DNA of 64,000 bases from Eriocheir sinensis (taxonomy: Eukaryota > Arthropoda > Malacostraca > Decapoda > Varunidae). A program made the position numbers and the translations under genes. The notes beneath the pieces were generated by a model. The model did not search any database, was not told where the DNA came from, and was given only the letters and a program-made list of their open reading frames with translations. Shown here piece by piece: positions 42,850-54,920 of the stretch (its first letter is position 1; the number at the start of each line of letters is the position of its first letter). The stretch lies in assembly GCF_024679095.1 (NCBI RefSeq), contig NC_066563.1, forward strand, positions 1,894,428 through 1,958,427, in the 5' to 3' direction.

Positions 42850-44947
42850 TATTACAGAATCAATCACCAACCATCTGGAGGAAATCTGACGATGCAGTAT
42901 TTGGGTCCCGTCACCCCGACGCCCTGGCCCACCGTGTACACCCCGTCGCTGGCCTGGATGGGGTGTGGGCTCTGTGTCATCAGGCCGTACTTCTTGTTAA
43001 GGTTCACCTGCAGCAAAAGTACAACAGTGAGGAAAGGAAGTGGAAGGTGTGATCATTCCCTTTGACTAGATGCACATTATCAAAAGAATAATTAAACTGT
43101 GCATTACGACCGGCAGCACTATTACTGTAGCGCATCCAAAACCAGAGCACTTATGTTCCTGACACGCCGTCCTTCAACGAGTATAGTTTTGATAACCACG
43201 TTCACTTTTATTAATTTTTAATCTGCTTTTTTCTTATTTTGTAACTCATTAACACATTTTTGACAAGATGACGGAACTTTGAGTAGATTCCAATTAACAT
43301 ATTGAACCTTCTTGGTCTACATAAGGAATATTCTGCAACGCTTTTTTCACAGTGAAAGAGACAGTTCAAGGGCAAAACATAGAAGTAAACCAGTCTGCAA
43401 ATAACTGCCCCCATTCAGAGGACCAGGTTTGGAAGCATGGTCAGTACTGAATGAAGAACGTCATGATGCTCCATTCTTAAAAGCGTTAGTCATAGGAAGG
43501 ATTGACTGATTGGGATGCACGGTCATGGCGCCGCAGCTGCAGAAATAGGCCGGCCTGAAAGGAAACTGGATATGAAAGTATACAAAGAGAGGGAGAGAAT
43601 TCGCAGAATCTATTGCCCCATGAGCAAGTTTTCCCCCCACCGCGAGAAGACGCACCGCCGCGTGAACCCACCCGCTCCTTGATCTCCAGGGTGTCCAGGT
43701 TGATCTCCAGCATGAAGGGTGTCTCACACATGGCGAAGTAGCGGCCCCCAAAGTCTGCCACTGTCACGAGAGCATTGTCTGAGAACATCTTCTCCGGGTC
43801 CATTGCATCTAGCAGTCTGTCAAAAGCAAAATTGTTATCTTAGGCAGTAAACTGGTTCTCAGTGAAATAAGTGTTTTCATGTATAGCATTGCCTAGCATA
43901 TGAGTCACCTCATCTTGCCTTATAAGTTTTCCTTAAGGCTACAATTGTGACAACTTAAGTTTAGTCTTTGTTCTCTACCTGGAGAAAACCCCCTTGGAGG
44001 CTGGCGCTGGGGTGCCAAACTCCGCCTTGGTGATCGTCCCGGCCGCCTGGTTCTGCTCGAATGTCTTGGAACGCACGTAGCGGTTGCTGTAGGTCACCTT
44101 CCCGTCGGAGATTTCAAACCTTTAATAAAATAATTCTCAATAAATAATACAAATCTTTAGTGGATGGTAAGAGTGCTTACCAGATACACAGAATGCTGTG
44201 AAACGTGTGAAAATTTACTTTTGCAACAGGGCGGAGGAGTCGAAGGCATGATGGTACTCCTGCTGCCCCACCTTGGTGAGCCCCGGGCCGTTGTAAATGA
44301 GTTGTCCTTTCAGCCACTCTGGCAGCGTGCCTGGCGATAGCAAAGAATAAATGCAGTGAGAAATGTTGCGTTTAGATATATTATGTGCGTCCTAAGTATT
44401 ACACCATATTTGAGGAAGAGTCACGCTGAACCTAAGACTGAGTGTAATCTAGTATTTTTTTATGCGTTTGCCTTGGCTTCCTTTGATTGACGGAGGCTGT
44501 GCCTTCCCTCCTCTGAGTCGCATCCCCATGTGTGAGGCGTTATTGCCCCAGCGACCCAGTGCACTCACCCTCTCAAGAACTGCGTTTTTAGCCTGATGGT
44601 GACGTGGCACAAAATGAAAAATGAATATAAATTCACTAATTTTTATGGTAACCTCAATGATTACATATCCAATCGTGACAAATAGTAAACATGCAGATTA
44701 GAGTCATTTCGCGACCCACTTTCTGGCTCGTCCAACACCCGGGATGTGCCACTTGAGGTGTCCTCCTCACATTCAGCACGAAAAAGAAGCTTGCTAATCA
44801 TCCCGGACTCGATGGCGCTGGGTCAAGCCTTTAAGTCGGAACTCACCCGTGACCTGGCAGGGGCGGGGGTCGGGGGCCTCCTGGTCACAGTTGCGGCACA
44901 ACACGGAGTAGTCGTAGGTGTCAATCCTTCCACCCTCGTCCGTGGAC
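39304..44947 (-). CDS. Carotenoid cleavage oxygenase (BCO / NinaB / RPE65 family), 5' partial
   Basis: Non-heme iron enzyme family that oxidatively cleaves (or, in NinaB and RPE65, isomerises) carotenoids or retinoids. Eleven coding exons join in frame with GT-AG introns of 99-664 bp: 44947-44847, 44330-44219, 44119-43979, 43816-43672, 43007-42872, 42705-42506, 41977-41798, 41355-41209, 40737-40606, 40139-40041 and 39480-39304, giving 522 codons and a TGA stop. The start resembles the family (IPEWL-like TLPEWLKG, NGPG, FDSSALL). Four iron-ligand histidines are visible at about residues 181 (SPHP), 235 (AYMHS), 305 (FMHIANAYE) and 513 (PLHGLF), with spacing close to vertebrate BCO1 (172, 237, 308, 514). 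The vertebrate PDPCK motif is replaced by PAPASK. There is no signal peptide in the visible part. The Met exon was not found: the first visible exon needs two bases from an upstream exon. The family is certain; cleavage versus isomerase activity and the exact subtype are not. Confidence 0.93.
39713..39912. mobile_element. Foldback (MITE-like) inverted repeat in last oxygenase intron
   Basis: The outer arms share CGTTGGTAAGTCTTCTG (left about 39725-39741, right the reverse complement at about 39886-39902). Imperfect pairing continues inward through CCACTAC/TGAACGCT and GGCAATGA, so nearly the whole 200 bp can fold into one hairpin with arms of about 95 bp. No protein is encoded. A non-autonomous DNA element is the simplest reading; a structured RNA is possible. 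Confidence 0.7.
40041..40139 (-). CDS. Carotenoid oxygenase, visible exon 10
   Basis: Encodes AVKLNVNSGESFKFTEDQIY followed by SPEFVARPGA, the family 'W.E...YP.EP.FV.RPGA' block. Phase 0 at both ends; donor GTGAGT. Confidence 0.92.
40606..40737 (-). CDS. Carotenoid oxygenase, visible exon 9
   Basis: Encodes CDVPFENPCINPKRQGEKHS-FVWAMG, corresponding to the family 'E.P.IN....GK.YRYVY' block. Phase 0 at both ends; donor GTACGT. Confidence 0.92.
41209..41355 (-). CDS. Carotenoid oxygenase, visible exon 8
   Basis: Encodes SSFRSTLHRLVVPLN, matching the 'S.FRRFV.PL' block of the family, then a Ser/Cys-rich turn ending SGQE. Phase 0 at both ends; donor GTGGGT. Confidence 0.92.
41798..41977 (-). 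CDS. Carotenoid oxygenase, visible exon 7 (third Fe ligand)
   Basis: Encodes VLIHVIDRKTWKPVKTRY, then FFFMHIANAYEDGEHIVLD. The His three residues before NAYE (about residue 305) is the third iron ligand. Phase 0 at both ends. Confidence 0.95.
42506..42705 (-). CDS. Carotenoid oxygenase, visible exon 6 (second Fe ligand)
   Basis: Encodes ASIPARWKMSPAYMHSMTMT-ENYVVLIEQPL. The His of YMHS (residue about 235) is the second iron ligand, and TENYVV..EQP is a family hallmark. The exon ends with LKWHNEP in phase 0 at donor GTGAGT. Confidence 0.95.
42792..42845. repeat. (CA)27 in oxygenase intron
   Basis: A perfect CA array next to a T9 run. In the transcript it is (UG)27, starting 27 nt after the splice donor of visible exon 5 and filling a third of a 166-bp intron. 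Confidence 0.97.
42872..43007 (-). CDS. Carotenoid oxygenase, visible exon 5 (first Fe ligand)
   Basis: Encodes TQSPHPIQ, whose His (residue about 181) is the first expected iron ligand, and GPKYCIVRFPPD. The donor GTTGGT is weaker than the others and is followed within 27 bases by a (TG)n tract. Confidence 0.92.
43672..43816 (-). CDS. Carotenoid oxygenase, visible exon 4
   Basis: Encodes DNALVTVADFGGRYFA followed by ETPFMLEINLDTLEIKER, the family block carrying an acidic residue before the 'P.T.E' strand. It ends in phase 0 at donor GTGGGT. Confidence 0.92.
43979..44119 (-). CDS. Carotenoid oxygenase, visible exon 3
   Basis: Completes the split Lys, then FEISDGKVTYSNRYVRS, and runs through EFGTPAPASKGVFS, where vertebrate paralogues have the PDPCK motif. 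It ends two bases into an Arg codon at donor GTAGAG. Confidence 0.92.
44219..44330 (-). CDS. Carotenoid oxygenase, visible exon 2
   Basis: Encodes the most recognisable N-terminal block of the family, TLPEWLKGQL...NGPG...YHHAFDSSALLQ, which forms the first propeller strands. It ends two bases into a Lys codon at donor GTAAAT. Confidence 0.93.
44847..44947 (-). CDS. Carotenoid oxygenase, visible exon 1
   Basis: A GTTGCAG acceptor precedes G-TCC-ACG. The exon encodes a Cys-containing N-terminal stretch (SVLCRNCDQEAPDP) seen upstream of the first blade in invertebrate members, and ends one base into a Gly codon before GTGAGT. The acceptor shows that at least one more upstream exon exists. Confidence 0.85.
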
Positions 44948-45204
44948 CTGCAACGACCAACCAGGCTTGTTATCTTTGGACCAATGAAGCTTACATGTGT
45001 TTATTTTTAATGATATGCGTGGTGAGATATTTTACCAGTTAAGCACGTACAGCTAGAAGGAAAAAGTTGTTGAAAATCATAAACAGAGGAGAATGTATGC
45101 TTTTTCTCTTTTAGGTGTGTGTGGGGGAGGGGGAAACAGTCAGTCTAGTCATCGTCACATGCCTCTCAAGATGAAGTGAGTCACCGTTAGCAGCGGGGTC
45201 CAGT

Positions 45205-45260
<56 letters not shown>

Positions 45261-45557
45261 AGGAATATATAGAAAAAGTTAGCAACGTGACCATGAGGCG
45301 TGAGTCCTCCAAAAGTGAGACGAGTTAATCCAAGTAATTTAATATTTTACGTTGCACTTTCGAAAACTCCTCATCATGTTCCTTTAAACGTGCAGCCATA
45401 GATGTCAGTACTTAGAGGATGATATCGGCGACCTAAGAAAAGACGTAAACCGGGAAGAAAGGAGAGAAAGTGAAATTTGACGAAGGAAAAAAAAATCAGC
45501 AGCGAATATGACATGTAAAAAGTTGAAAAATGATATGTGAAATGCGCCTATAGATAC

Positions 45558-45611
<54 letters not shown>

Positions 45612-45769
45612 CAGCAGGTCAGGTCGTTCGGGGCGTGTTTGGTCGTCACTGAATTATTGTCGAACCCGTCTGGCAACCCTCCACCTTCGTCCCTTCCTGT
45701 GGTTAGTCATGTGGAAGGTCTCGGGTTCCTGGGGCGCTGCCGGACAACCTAACACCACCACAACGGCAA
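44948..45769. other. Upstream flank of the visible oxygenase exons
   Basis: Must hold intron, and possibly the missing first exon. Contains GT at 45206-45254 and CA at 45561-45609. One candidate ATG frame near 45390 (MAARLKEHDEEFSKVQ) has no donor in the required phase. Confidence 0.5.
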
Positions 45770-46570
45770 GTCAGTCTCACCTTCTTTGTTCTTTTTCCTT
45801 ATTTTATCATCATTTTTCACGCATTATTTGTTTTCTCCCTCTCATCATCATTCTCGACCCTCCTCTGTTCCATTTACTTTCATTTTCTGGCAAGTAATAT
45901 GTTTGACTAAGAGACATACACGCTATAGAGTCAACATTCTCACCTTCATTGTTTTTTTTTTTCTCCTTTTATCATCATGCTCGACCCTCCTCAATTCCAT
46001 TCACTTTCATATTCTGGCAAGTAATATGTTTGACTAAGAGACATACCCGCTATAGATTCAACATTCTCATCTTCATTGTTTATTCTCTTCATTTTATCAT
46101 CATCTTCGCACGCATTATCAGTTTTCTCCCCTTTCTCATTATACTCCAGGTTCGTCATCTTCATTTTCTGACAAGTATTATGTTTGACTAAGATACATTC
46201 CCGCTATAGATTCAACATTCTCACCTTCATTGTTTATTCTCTTCATTTTATCATCATCTTCGCACGCATTATCAGTTTTCTCCCCTTTCTCATTATACTC
46301 CAGGTTCCTCATCTTCATTTTCTGACAAGTATTACGTTTGACTAAGAGACATTCCCGCTATAGATTCAACATTCTCATCTTCATTGTTCTTTTTCCTTCT
46401 TTTATAATCTTCATACGCATTTTTAGTTTTTTCCCTTCATCAGCATACTTCAGCATCCTCATTTTCCTTTTCTGACAACTATTATGCTTGACTAAGAGAC
46501 ATTCCCACTGTAGATTCATCATTTTCACCTCCACTGTTATTGTTTTCTTTATTATATTCTCATACTCTCT
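45770..46570. repeat. About 150-bp minisatellite, five units
   Basis: GTTTGACTAAGAGACAT followed by CGCTATAGATTCAACATTC recurs at about 45901, 46028, 46182, 46336 and 46486 (periods 127, 154, 154, 150), joined by TTATCATCAT and TCATTTTCTG.CAAGTA blocks. Confidence 0.92.
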
Positions 46571-46589
46571 CTTTCAGGTGTCTATTATT

Positions 46590-46910
46590 ATTATCATCAT
46601 CATCATACTCTGCCATTACTAATCTACTACAGGACAAAGGCCTTTCCCAACGTCATCCACCTCTCTATCTGATGTTAGTGTGCTCCATTAAACTTTCTTG
46701 ACTCCATCTTACTCCGGCTCAAGTTCTTATTTCATCTCTTCCAGGTCCTCCGTCTGCCGCAGAAAGATGAATAGAAAAAAATGCTGAATATGACGCGGTG
46801 AGGGGAAAAGCGAGCATCATGGATTGGGAAACAGACAGAGGTTGAGGATATTTCGTTGATGATTAGGAGTAAGAAATGGACTTGGGCAGGTCATATGTGT
46901 AACACCATCA
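46590..46910 (+). mobile_element. RTE-like LINE remnant
   Basis: Near 46825-46900 the + strand reads KQTEVEDISLMIRSKKWTWA-GHM, matching the C-terminal '.VEDI...I...KW.WAGH..R' motif of RTE-clade elements. Proximal sequence (ACAGGACAAAGGCCTTTCCC near 46630) also resembles a widely dispersed arthropod repeat end. Both are short and broken. Confidence 0.6.
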
Positions 46911-47234
46911 CCATTGCCACTACTATTGCTTCATCTCTATATTTTATTATTAATTTTCTTCGTCGTCTCAGGCATCAAGAAAACCATCATATTTTTTTTT
47001 AATACAGTGGTCAAACAACAAACAGACATACCCGTAGCTTCACCATCCCTTCCTCCACTGCCATTGTTTTCCTCCTTTCGTCACGTCATTCTCTCGACCA
47101 TCTCCATATCATGTAACTCACGCCTGTCTATTCTCCATCAGCTCGGGACAACAATGAAACTGAACACCGCTCCATAAACCGCTTCGTAACCCTTCGCGAC
47201 GACCCGAGCCAAGGGAACAGAACACTGACTAATA
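46911..47234. other. Short unique stretch between LINE remnants
   Basis: No motif could be assigned; it may be further decayed element sequence. Confidence 0.4.
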
Positions 47235-47520
47235 ATGATAAAAATATTAATAAAAGAAGCAATGAAACGTAGGAATGAGTTTCAGTTGGATAAATTCAGA
47301 TTCAACAAGGTTAAATGCAAAAAATTATTTACCAACAGAGTGGAGGATGAGTGGAACAGGCTTGTCAGTCATGTTGTGAATCCCAATACGATAGATACAT
47401 TCAAGAAAAAAATAGATAAATTCACGGATTGTGAGGTTAAGTCGAGTTAGGTTTACAGGAGCTGTATGCATATAGCTACCGGCCACGCAGTCTCTTTAGG
47501 TTCTTATGCTCTTATGTCCT
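47235..47520 (+). mobile_element. CR1-like LINE 3' end
   Basis: A 71-codon frame at 47235-47450 reads LFTNRVEDEWNRLVSHVV-NPNTIDTFKKKIDKF, the common C-terminal pattern (NRVV..WN.LP..VV....V..FK..LDK) of CR1-type reverse transcriptases. It is followed by a short 3' tail containing GGTTCTTATGCTCTTATG and an A-rich end. Same tail motif as the copy at 54.16-54.6 kb. Confidence 0.82.
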
Positions 47521-47900
47521 TTAAAAAAATAATAATAGATAAAAATAAAGCACCCTGAATATGTATCAACTCACTGTGTAACACTTTCCCTGACACCTAA
47601 ACATCTTGCCTAACCATCTTCCAAACATCAGAAGTATGACCCTCCGCAATAGACTGAAAACATTATCTCTTGCACGTGGCTGATAGGAAAGACGGGCATG
47701 CGGGGGAGACCGTGTAGGATTACTTTTAAGTGACGTGCGGCCGCCAAGATACGCCGCGTCTATTTATCCGCGACGGTCATATCGGCGGCAAACATTTAAG
47801 GTATGGCTCAGAGCCACTTACTTGTCCGCCAGTGTTCGTTGTTCGGTTACGGGCTCCTCTATTATGAAATTGCAGTCTTACTCGTTACGGTGTGCTATCA

Positions 47901-47962
<62 letters not shown>

Positions 47963-47984
47963 TCGTTCGTTCCTCCACGCCCCT
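47521..47984. other. Unique sequence with (GA)29
   Basis: GA at 47903-47959 immediately before the SINE. No gene was seen. Confidence 0.6.
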
Positions 47985-48335
47985 CCGTGGAGCAGTCTAG
48001 TACTCCGCGGGCCCGGGTTCGAATCCTGGCCCGGGCAGTCGGCGTGCAGCTCACTCAGCTGTTTATCCCCCCTTTCGGGCAGGTCGATAAATGGGTACCT
48101 GGGGAAACCCGAGGAAGGCAAACTGTGGCAATCCCGGATTTCACACTGGCCTGTGTCCCGGGGTGACTGACTGGTTCTTACCACCACAGGCTCAAAGGGC
48201 CAACGATTCGGAGATGAGCACCGCAGCCACGAGCAGCTATGGCGTATGCACCCACCTTTACCTTCCCTTTTACCACAGGCTCAAAGGGTCAATGGTTCGG
48301 AAATGAGCACCGCAGCCACGCGCTGCTGTAGCACC
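47985..48335 (+). mobile_element. tRNA-derived SINE with partial tail duplication
   Basis: A pol III B box (GGTTCGAATCC, 48016-48026) sits in a tRNA-like head, followed by a body with GATAAATGGGTACCTGGGG and a CAAACTGTGGCAATCCCGG block. The 3' part (ACCACAGGCTCAAAGGGCCA... GAGCACCGCAGCCACG) is repeated at about 48275-48325. It lacks a clear A box and a folded tRNA, so it is not a tRNA gene. Abuts a (GA)n array. Confidence 0.75.
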
Positions 48336-48762
48336 TTCACCTCCCGTCCCGTCTCATTAGTTTAATGTTAGACATACAGTCTACCAATACACCGCCGACC
48401 AATAAGTCTGAATATACGGGATCAGAGAAAGCTTACAGCTAATTAAAGAGAAAGCACACAGACTAAATCATCTCAGCTTTAAAATTTGATACCCGTCAGT
48501 ATAGTGAAGCAGCTGGTAGGGAAAGCAGTGAAGGTTGACGATAAGGAAAAAAAAGAGGTAATAAAAAAATTAGGGCCATAAGGAAAGTCTTACACGCCCC
48601 TCCCCTCCCATTACTGATTAGAAAGTTGCCCTACGGAGTCGCATCAGGCCGCTCATCGTGTCGCTCCTCTTCGTGTGAACCCAAGCAAGGACTCCACGCC
48701 ACGCACCATCCCTCCTCTTTCCTCCTTCCTGCTCTCTTCCTCTTTATTCCGCCTTGAGCATC

Positions 48763-48843
<81 letters not shown>

Positions 48844-49867
48844 CATTCCCCTTAGTGTTTCCTCATTTTTCTTTCTTTTTTTCTTTGTCACTTTTCTGCT
48901 TTTCTCTCCTCAACCTCAAGTTCTGCTCTTTTATCGTTATCATATCTCCCTCTTCTTTTTACTCCTATTTTTTTAATACTTTTTTTCTAATATGAATTTT
49001 ATTTGGATTATCTGCGTCACTTCTGGCTAACCGCAGTTAAGTGATAATTTAAAATTGGTTTTGGTTCTGTGCTAATGAGCATCAAAACGTGACCGTCTTC
49101 CCACACAGGGGATAGCACTGAAGTGAAGGATGAGGAGGCGTGATGTAACTCAAAACACAGACTAGTGCACTGAACGTTTTACACTGAGTGGCAAAACAGT
49201 ATTTATTAACCTTAATTATATTACGAAATAAAACTTCAAACATAAGTTAAAGTAAAGATCGTCAAAACTCTTCACCCAGAGCTTGACTGAAAGTGGTTGT
49301 GCTTGATATTTAACGCAGAAAGCACAGATAACACGCTAAACGTTTTGGTAAATGTACAACTCTGTTCGTAGAGTTTCGTTTACTCTACCTGCAACCTTGG
49401 GTAAGGAAAAATCACTGACCTAGTTGGAACGCTGTATTCCAAGGGCACGTAAAGCCACCTATTGAGAGTAAAGAACTTCGCTAAGCCCGTGATCAAAGAA
49501 AGACCTGGCTGCTTCATGGCTAACGTGAGACTGATAACCTCGCATTAGGTAGGAATGTCATGCAAACAAACTTTTAAATGTCAATACAGTTTGAATATTT
49601 AATCAAACAAAAATAAATTAGTATGTATGGTGAAAACACAGATAAAAGTAAGAACAATGCAATATAATGGGAAGAATGAAAGTAGCAAAGTAGTGAGGCA
49701 AGACTAAGTAAACACATTAGAGGTGAACGTTCACTTATCAGGACATCGGCGTGCTGTGTAGATTTCCCTGACAGTGGCCTGTATTTGCACTCCACGCACC
49801 ACGCGATAAACATGTTTCTCCACTTCTGACGGCAAGAGTGTATTACTGTTACCTCAGCCTTATGGTA

Positions 49868-49869
<2 letters not shown>
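48336..49869. other. A/T-rich unique sequence with (CT)36
   Basis: CT at 48767-48839. No exon or mobile element was recognised. Confidence 0.5.

Positions 49870-49938
<69 letters not shown>
49870..49938. repeat. (CA)34
   Basis: Perfect CA array. Confidence 0.98.
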
Positions 49939-49940
<2 letters not shown>

Positions 49941-50415
49941 CAGTCCATGAGTACAAGCGTACCGGCGTTGCTAATAGGAGTTAGAGGACTAAACGGGTGC
50001 CTGACTACCCCACACCCACACCCACACCCGCCCCGCAACCACAAGACTTTTTTATACACCACCCCCCACCCAACATGGCAGATTTGACCCTCCTCCTCCC
50101 AAAAGGCACTTCCACGAGCAGCACCCCCAGCACCCCCGCACCCACTGCGAGCGTTAATTGGTCCTAATTTCGCCAGGTGCTGAACAATAACATGGTTCTG
50201 GTATATGCTTCCCGGACAGCAGAGCGGCCATGCCATAAAAAAAAAATCGACCTGGCGCAAACCTTGGACCCTCAAGCGAGCCCGCCTCCTTGTAAGCACT
50301 GATACGGCTTGTATCAAGACTCATGACTTCACTATCGCATGAAAGGCTTTGTTATGTTATATTTCGGTGATATCGTACCTGAGTCACTACTACTGCTACT
50401 ACTATAACTACTTCA

Positions 50416-50416
<1 letters not shown>
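49939..50416. other. Unique sequence
   Basis: A short CCCACA run lies near 50010-50028. No gene is supported. Confidence 0.45.
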
Positions 50417-50489
<73 letters not shown>

Positions 50490-50711
50490 TGATATGTATG
50501 ATAATAACAATAATAGATAATAAAAGGTCTTCAATTTCTGCATTGCTTTCTTCTAAATGTAACATTTCTGTAATTTTGTAACCGAGTATAACGAGTGATA
50601 TCCACACAATTTACATTTGCATAAATAGATTCACACGGCGGTGAACAATAATACTGCTTCCACCGAGGAGCGGCTGCGATATAATAAGCAGATCCTTTGT
50701 CCTCAGCTTCT

Positions 50712-50759
<48 letters not shown>

Positions 50760-50780
50760 CACACACACACACACACACAC
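50417..50780. repeat. (ATA)24, then (CT)18-(CA)12
   Basis: ATA at 50417-50488; CT at 50721-50756 joined by AAA to CA ending at 50780. Confidence 0.95.
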
Positions 50781-51029
50781 CATGGTGTGATCAATCGCTG
50801 GACTCGCGATCGTCGGCCAGTGCTTTGGTACGGCTGGAACCTCACATTGCACGTACACACCCGGAAGGCGGGACACAGCTCCCTACTGACGCCCGATTGC
50901 GTATTATCGATCTCTCTACGGGCATGTGGTCACCGAGTGAGGGTATTCGTCTGTAGTTCCGAAACTAACCATAAGTTTTTTTTAGAATATACTATCATTG
51001 TGATTCCCACATAAAGTTACCAAGTTCTT
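50781..51029. other. Short unique stretch
   Basis: Nothing recognised. Confidence 0.4.
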
Positions 51030-51245
51030 AGTAACTCCATCTAACCTAACCTGACCTTTTTCAAGAATGGGCGCAAAATGCCCGTTGAGAGAACGGAAAT
51101 TTGCCACCCGGTACCTATTTACTGCTGGGTGGACAGGTGGCACGGATTTGAGGGAGACTGCCTATCCGCATCCATTCCGCCCGGAAATTGAATCCGGAAC
51201 CTCTCAACTGTGAGCCGAGCGCGCTAAGTACTGCCCTACAAAGAT
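51030..51245 (-). mobile_element. tRNA-derived SINE, minus strand
   Basis: Read on the minus strand: an A-box-like GGCAGTACTTAGCGCGCTC, B-box-like GGATTCAATTTCC (51195-51183), then a body with AAATAGGTACCGGGTGG and a tail with GGTTAGGTTAG. The layout is head, body, GGTACC-containing core, tail, as in the copy at 48.0 kb, but the sequences differ. Confidence 0.7.
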
Positions 51246-53438
<2,193 letters not shown>

Positions 53439-53440
<2 letters not shown>

Positions 53441-53743
53441 GTGTGTATGTGTGTGTGTGTGTTTGCCGGCCGCTTTTAACCCTCCAGCACAACCTTATCT
53501 CTTTCCAGTACTCTTCGCTCCTTCCTTCGTGCCCTCCTTCAGCCCTTCACCCACTCACTCTTCCCTTTGTCCATTCCACCCTTGCTCCATCCCTCCGTCT
53601 TTCTTTCCCTCCCTCTCTTTTAATAAATTTATTTTTCATTGTTGAATTTGCATGCATGTATGTCATTCAATGAATGATAATTTTCAGAAGTTTATCTCTT
53701 CCTCAGCCTCCTCCCCCTTCCTCCTCCTCCTCCACCGTATCAC

Positions 53744-53791
<48 letters not shown>

Positions 53792-54159
53792 GCCTCACCA
53801 GCAACACTTTACCTTGGTTTACCGTGAGTGGGTCAGTTCATGATGAGTCACCGATGCTTGGGAACGACCTGAACGTTCCTTGTGTAGGTCCGCTGCCTTG
53901 CTCTCCTTCCCGCCTCTAAGCTCTTGCACTCTCATGGGACGCAGTTTTTCAGAATTTTTGAATACCTATATTTTCTTTTCCATTTATCATAGCTTAGTCA
54001 ATACGTGTTTACTACGTCAGGGAATCAGGCGTACCGACCACCTGCCCTGCACTACATTTACTTGCTTTTGCGTAGTGATATAAAATGGAAGGCAGTTTGT
54101 CGGTGAGTGGAAGGTTTTGCTCCAACATGTTTAGAGTTAGATGGAAGCTAATGACTGAT
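53439..54159. other. Unique sequence with (TG)21
   Basis: TG at 53748-53789 in otherwise unremarkable sequence. Confidence 0.5.
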
Positions 54160-54600
54160 TTTTAAAAAAAGGGGACAGGTCAGTTTGTTCAAACTATCGC
54201 CCAGTTTAGCTTAACATCGGTTATAGGGAAGATAGAGTCCATAATAGCCAGGAACATTCAGGAGCATTAGAGAAAACATAGCTAATTCACGACTCGCAGC
54301 ATGGGTTCACAAAAGGGTGGTCATGCCTCAGCTAGGGTTTCCTGTGTGGGAGGTGGGGGGGTTCGGTAGGGTCCAATCCACTTTTGTTTTATTATTTATA
54401 TCAATTAATGACACACAGGAATTAGTAAGTGATGTTATTAGTATTTGCAGATGATACAAGATCAAGATCGGTAGTAATTGAGTCGGGATCAGGACGCTAG
54501 TATCTCAGGTGAACTCAACAGATTATATGACTGGCGGATAAATGGCAGATGGAGTTCAATGACTCCCGTTCTCTTATGTTCTTATGTTCTTATGAGTTGT
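54160..54600 (+). mobile_element. CR1-like LINE reverse transcriptase remnant
   Basis: Reverse-transcriptase motifs appear in order but in shifting frames with stops: KKGDRSVCSNYRPV, then LTSVIGKIESIIARNI, then HDSQHGFTKG, then FADDT, and LNRLYDW. It is internally deleted, since fewer than 450 bp span motifs normally further apart, and ends with TTCTTATG repeats. A dead copy. Confidence 0.88.
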
Positions 54601-54920
54601 CCTAATCTCATAATGTTTGAAGTTTCCCCAGTCTCAAAGTGTTTAATGATGGGCAATTAAAGTTGCCCAAATCTATTTTTAAGTTGTTCTAATCTCATAA
54701 TATTTAAAGTTGCCCTAATCCTAAAACATTTAAAGTTCCCTTAATCTCACAATATTAAGATCAATAATGGCCCAATCTCATAATGATTGAATTTTTCCCA
54801 ATTTAGAAATATTTAAATTTGCCCTAATCTCATAATAATTCAAGTTGCCCAACTCACAAAATAATTTAAGTTGCCCAATTCTCAAAACGTTTAAGTTAAC
54901 CGAATCTCAAAATATTTTAA
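54590..54920. repeat. Degenerate 28-bp repeat
   Basis: About ten variants of AAGTTGCCCTAATCTCATAA plus TATTT, with many substitutions. Starts right at the LINE tail. Confidence 0.85.

Noticed and set aside
47235..47450. Stand-alone 71-codon gene
   Set aside because: It matches the C-terminal end of CR1-type reverse transcriptases and has an element tail.
48001..48060. tRNA gene suggested by GGTTCGAATCC
   Set aside because: No cloverleaf can be completed upstream, and the sequence continues into a SINE body shared with other copies.
51048..51056. Telomere-like CCTAACCTAACC
   Set aside because: Only about two TTAGG units, lying in a SINE tail; a similar short match near 13243 is also isolated.
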